Shown in pieces: positions 61,544 to 64,000 of a stretch of DNA of 64,000 nucleotides. This stretch comes from Luteibacter rhizovicinus DSM 16549 (GTDB lineage: Bacteria; Pseudomonadota; Gammaproteobacteria; Xanthomonadales; Rhodanobacteraceae). The stretch spans positions 3,004,001 to 3,068,000 of the forward strand of contig NZ_CP017480.1 in assembly GCF_001887595.1 (NCBI RefSeq). Reading direction: 5' to 3'. The notes below the pieces were generated by a model. That model searched no databases. It worked only from the letters and a program-made list of their open reading frames with translations, and had not been told where the DNA came from. The position numbers were made by a program, and so were the translations under genes. Each line of letters begins with the position of its first letter. The first letter of the stretch is position 1.

Positions 61544-62050
61544 TCAACGCGGGACTTCGATGGGCAGGCTGCAGGCGGAATAATAAACATGGCAGTTCTT
61601 GTCCTCTGTGTTGCATTGGTCCATCGCTCGCTTCTCCGCCTCCGCCTCGTTTGGGCCACCTTTAGAGTTCTTGTAAGAGTCACCGAAAACCATCGCGACG
61701 CAGCCATTTGCGTACGAAATCTCTACCTTGCAACTGGCGCCTCCTTTGGACTGACAGTCTGCGATAGCAGCGGCTTCGGCAGCGGACCAACTCACTTTAT
61801 CGGTCGAAGTTCCCATGATTCCTTTCGTGGTATCAGTCGCAATTGCTTGCCACTGTTCGAGCCATTTCGATGGAACGTGTACCGGCTGGGATCCGCTGGC
61901 CGCACCGTCTGATGTTGGAATTGGTACGCAGGTCTGCCAGCCCTGTCCTTGTTGTGGGTACTGCCCGGGCGGGCAACCACCCTCGGCATGACCGACGCTC
62001 CCGCAGGTCAGAAGAATTAGGACGAGTATCGATATCACGCTTCTTTTCAT
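61544..62050 (-). CDS. DUF4189-like periplasmic protein, copy 4 (168 aa)
   Basis: The start codon overlaps the virB6 stop by 4 nt (ATGA), so translation is coupled to a T4SS channel gene. Signal peptide (VISILVLILLTCGSVGHA), then EGGCPPGQYPQQGQGWQTCV, SKWLEQWQAIATDTTKGIMG, AIADCQSKGGASCKVEISYA and CHVYYSACSLPIEVPR. The coupling is the best clue that at least this copy works with the secretion machine rather than being a bystander. Confidence 0.88.
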   Translation of the reverse strand: MKRSVISILVLILLTCGSVGHAEGGCPPGQYPQQGQGWQTCVPIPTSDGAASGSQPVHVPSKWLEQWQAIATDTTKGIMGTSTDKVSWSAAEAAAIADCQSKGGASCKVEISYANGCVAMVFGDSYKNSKGGPNEAEAEKRAMDQCNTEDKNCHVYYSACSLPIEVPR

Positions 62051-63135
62051 GGCGTATACCTGGGCGCACCTTGTTTGACGGATTCTTGTTGTGCAGGACC
62101 CTGCGGGATAGATACACGGTTTGCAAATCCGCCGAGCGCGTCATGCGTGGGCTGTTGCCTGCTATGTTGCTGGTCGGGAGGCGGCAGAGACCGCTCACTC
62201 CAAGACCCGGCCGGCTGCCCCTGCGGCCCAGGCCTGCTACCAGCACCCTGGAACACGGAATAGGTGAGCGCATTACCCAGCGTGCCCTGGAAGAACATCG
62301 CGGCCATTGGCGGCACCGAGACGACGAGGATCGAAAGCAGCAGGCCGATACCGCCTTGCTGCATGGCGACGCTGGTGAGGCCTTCGGTGCTATTGCCCAT
62401 GATCGAATTGATGATTTTCGCGCCCCAGAGAGCGGCACTCACTCGTATGGTGAGGCCGAGCACCATGCTCGCAACCACGCTGAGTAGAGCCATCGAGAAA
62501 ATCGTGCCAACGCCATACATGAGCCATCGCTTGAAGAGATCCTTTGTCTGTTCGAATATCAGGCACAGGATGAAGAGTGGTCCAAGGCCGATGAACAGAG
62601 CAATAGCGAACTGATAGAGCAGAAGCATGGCGCCTGCAGTCATCGGCGGACTGGCGGTGCCGAAGGTGGCTATCCAGGTTGAGCGGTCCTTGGCGACCTG
62701 CATTTCAGCATCGCCGGGCACCACTTGAACGGAGTTGATCGTACTGAGTGCCAGCTGCGTATAGGCGAGGTTCTGGTCAATGGAGTCCGCTGTCGTCTGA
62801 TTGGCGTTACCGGTGAACAGCTCGTGGATCTCCATATCGAGGTCGGTGGTCAGGAACGTATGCAGGTCGCGCCCGGCGAGTGCCATCGTGGTAGCCGCTG
62901 CCACCACGACCACAATGCGGCCCATGTTGATGACCACTTCCATCAGCGATTCGCGAGAACGGCCGGTGGCAATACGAAAGCCCTGAACGATGATCCACAG
63001 CGTGACCAGGGTCAGCGCGATGGCGCTCGCCCACGTCATCATCCGCTTCATGAGGTCCATGCCGAATTCGGCTATCTGGTCGTTGAGGTAGTCGTAGACG
63101 AGACGGTAGTAAACGTAATCCGCAATATTTGGCAT
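62047..63135 (-). CDS. virB6: type IV secretion inner-membrane channel protein VirB6 (362 aa)
   Basis: TrbL/VirB6-type polytopic membrane protein: spans at about 33-55, 68-90, 165-200, 205-235 and 255-290, with a large periplasmic loop between spans 2 and 3 (LTTDLDMEIHELFTGNANQT). Family residues include the loop FALEQ-like FEQTKDLFKRWLMYGVGTIF and the following glycine-rich span. The C-terminal 80 residues are proline/glutamine-rich and cytoplasmic or periplasmic. VirB6 forms the inner-membrane conduit of the T4SS. It follows virB5 on the same strand, as in Xanthomonas chromosomal systems. Confidence 0.92.
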   Translation of the reverse strand: MPNIADYVYYRLVYDYLNDQIAEFGMDLMKRMMTWASAIALTLVTLWIIVQGFRIATGRSRESLMEVVINMGRIVVVVAAATTMALAGRDLHTFLTTDLDMEIHELFTGNANQTTADSIDQNLAYTQLALSTINSVQVVPGDAEMQVAKDRSTWIATFGTASPPMTAGAMLLLYQFAIALFIGLGPLFILCLIFEQTKDLFKRWLMYGVGTIFSMALLSVVASMVLGLTIRVSAALWGAKIINSIMGNSTEGLTSVAMQQGGIGLLLSILVVSVPPMAAMFFQGTLGNALTYSVFQGAGSRPGPQGQPAGSWSERSLPPPDQQHSRQQPTHDALGGFANRVSIPQGPAQQESVKQGAPRYTP

Positions 63136-63215
63136 GTGTGCCTAATTCCAGTGCCGGGCAGGGTGACCTTGCCGCAAAGCGAGGCTCCCATCGGGAGCCA
63201 CTCCATGATTCATTG

Positions 63216-64000
63216 TTACTTCGTGAACGCTGCTTTCAGGGCAGCCACATTGACCAGCGTTCCCAATGCGCTCGGCTGCCCGTTCATCGCGCGGCGCGAA
63301 AGCGTGGATTGCATTTTCATCAGCATTTCGATCTGCATGTCGGACTGCTTCATGTCTGACTCCCAGTGCTCGCGCGCTGTAGCGAGATTGGAGCCGTAAC
63401 GGGTGACTTCAGCGTTATTCGATGAAAGGTTTCCGGGCGAGGATCCGACTTCAGCGATGCGCTGATTCTGCATGTTCAATAAATTCTGACTTTGCAGCGA
63501 GATGTAAAGAAGATAGTCGACAGTGGTGTTGTACTTTCGATTCTTTGTCATGACGATCATCTGGCACAGCTGCTGCTGCTGTTTGATGACGTCGCCACCC
63601 ATGTTCGGAAGGAACGACGAAAGCGCGCTCGTAATGTCGCCAGCCAAACCGCCACTGACACCAGGGCATTCGTCCGCGACACCGTAGTCGGCGGCGATCG
63701 GCTTGAACTGATTGGTCACAGCAAAAAGCTGGAGATTGAACGTGGAAAGCTTCGAATAGACGCTTTGCCAGTAGGCGACTTCCGACGTGTAATGCGCGAT
63801 CGTGTCAGCGTACTGTTGCGCCGTCTGTACCCACCGACTTGCCTGCAATCCGTACTCGCTTGCCGCGTTTGTCACCGCGGTGACGTCCTCGACGAGCCAC
63901 TGTGCACGGGCCTGCTCGGCATATCCGCCCGCGGCAGCAGTGAGGGCAGCGGTGAGCAGCATTTGAGGGAGGCGCCGTGCCAGGGACTTCCGCAGCGATG
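63216..64000 (-). CDS. virB5: type IV secretion minor pilin VirB5 (start beyond or at the window edge)
   Basis: The region has a signal peptide (LLTAALTAAAGGYAEQARAQ) and a helical mature domain typical of VirB5: VEDVTAVTNAASEYGLQASR, WVQTAQQYADTIAHYTSEVA, NRKYNTTVDYLLYISLQSQN and a long C-terminal helix (MQIEMLMKMQSTLSRRAMNG). VirB5 sits at the pilus tip or channel periplasm. An ATG at 63962 gives 248 residues, but the frame stays open to the window edge with a more natural basic N-region (RKSLARRLPQ), so the true start may lie just outside. Further virB genes are expected to the right. Confidence 0.85.
   Translation of the reverse strand, partial: SLRKSLARRLPQMLLTAALTAAAGGYAEQARAQWLVEDVTAVTNAASEYGLQASRWVQTAQQYADTIAHYTSEVAYWQSVYSKLSTFNLQLFAVTNQFKPIAADYGVADECPGVSGGLAGDITSALSSFLPNMGGDVIKQQQQLCQMIVMTKNRKYNTTVDYLLYISLQSQNLLNMQNQRIAEVGSSPGNLSSNNAEVTRYGSNLATAREHWESDMKQSDMQIEMLMKMQSTLSRRAMNGQPSALGTLVNVAALKAAFTK

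Overview
The window is high-GC and densely coded. It reads as a chromosomal accessory region of a Xanthomonadales gammaproteobacterium, most likely Rhodanobacteraceae (Luteibacter/Dyella-like). This is inferred from gene content: a Xanthomonadales-type antibacterial type IV secretion system (T4SS) whose effectors end in XVIPCD-like domains, XAC2609/XAC2610-like effector and immunity genes, two-partner secretion loci, and many c-di-GMP and two-component regulators. No rRNA, tRNA, CRISPR array or intact insertion sequence was seen.

Layout. Positions 1-8100 are a patchwork of small, poorly conserved genes and decayed genes: a partial PAS regulator, a frameshifted TetR gene, a PsiE-like protein, a universal stress protein, and two families of small paralogues (XRE-like and helical) that form two convergent two-gene modules. 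A ROSE-like RNA thermometer precedes an Hsp20 gene (8121-8765). Positions 9149-13855 (minus) are a two-partner secretion operon ending in an L,D-transpeptidase-like gene. Positions 15176-19353 hold a diguanylate cyclase divergent from a GGDEF/EAL protein. Positions 21949-27349 hold a LysR regulator, an AraC-type response regulator and a large propeller-type hybrid kinase. These lie directly upstream of a second two-partner locus (27642-38389) that encodes a roughly 3000-residue exoprotein with about 27 YDG/MBG-like repeats.

Positions 38494-45449 contain an aspartyl protease, a four-gene envelope operon of unknown function, an XRE regulator, a broken HEPN-like gene and a zinc-binding HNH-like gene. 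After a reprolysin-like metalloprotease, a 54-codon peptide gene, an intergenic terminator and a stand-alone lasso-cyclase-like asparagine synthetase homologue (47724-49549) form a candidate RiPP locus with no visible B protein. This is the best candidate for something undescribed.

Positions 64000 down to 50360 (all minus) are one T4SS block: virB5 (cut by the window edge), virB6, four tandem DUF4189-like proteins, three effector genes each beside a periplasmic immunity candidate (GH19-type, NlpC/P60-type and lipase-type, all with the same C-terminal export domain), then virD4 and an orphan immunity-like lipoprotein. VirD4 is expected to recruit the effectors through their C-termini. The toxins would be injected into neighbouring bacteria while the exported partners protect the producer. 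The two giant exoproteins, the T4SS and the RiPP candidate together suggest a contact-dependent competition and attachment island.
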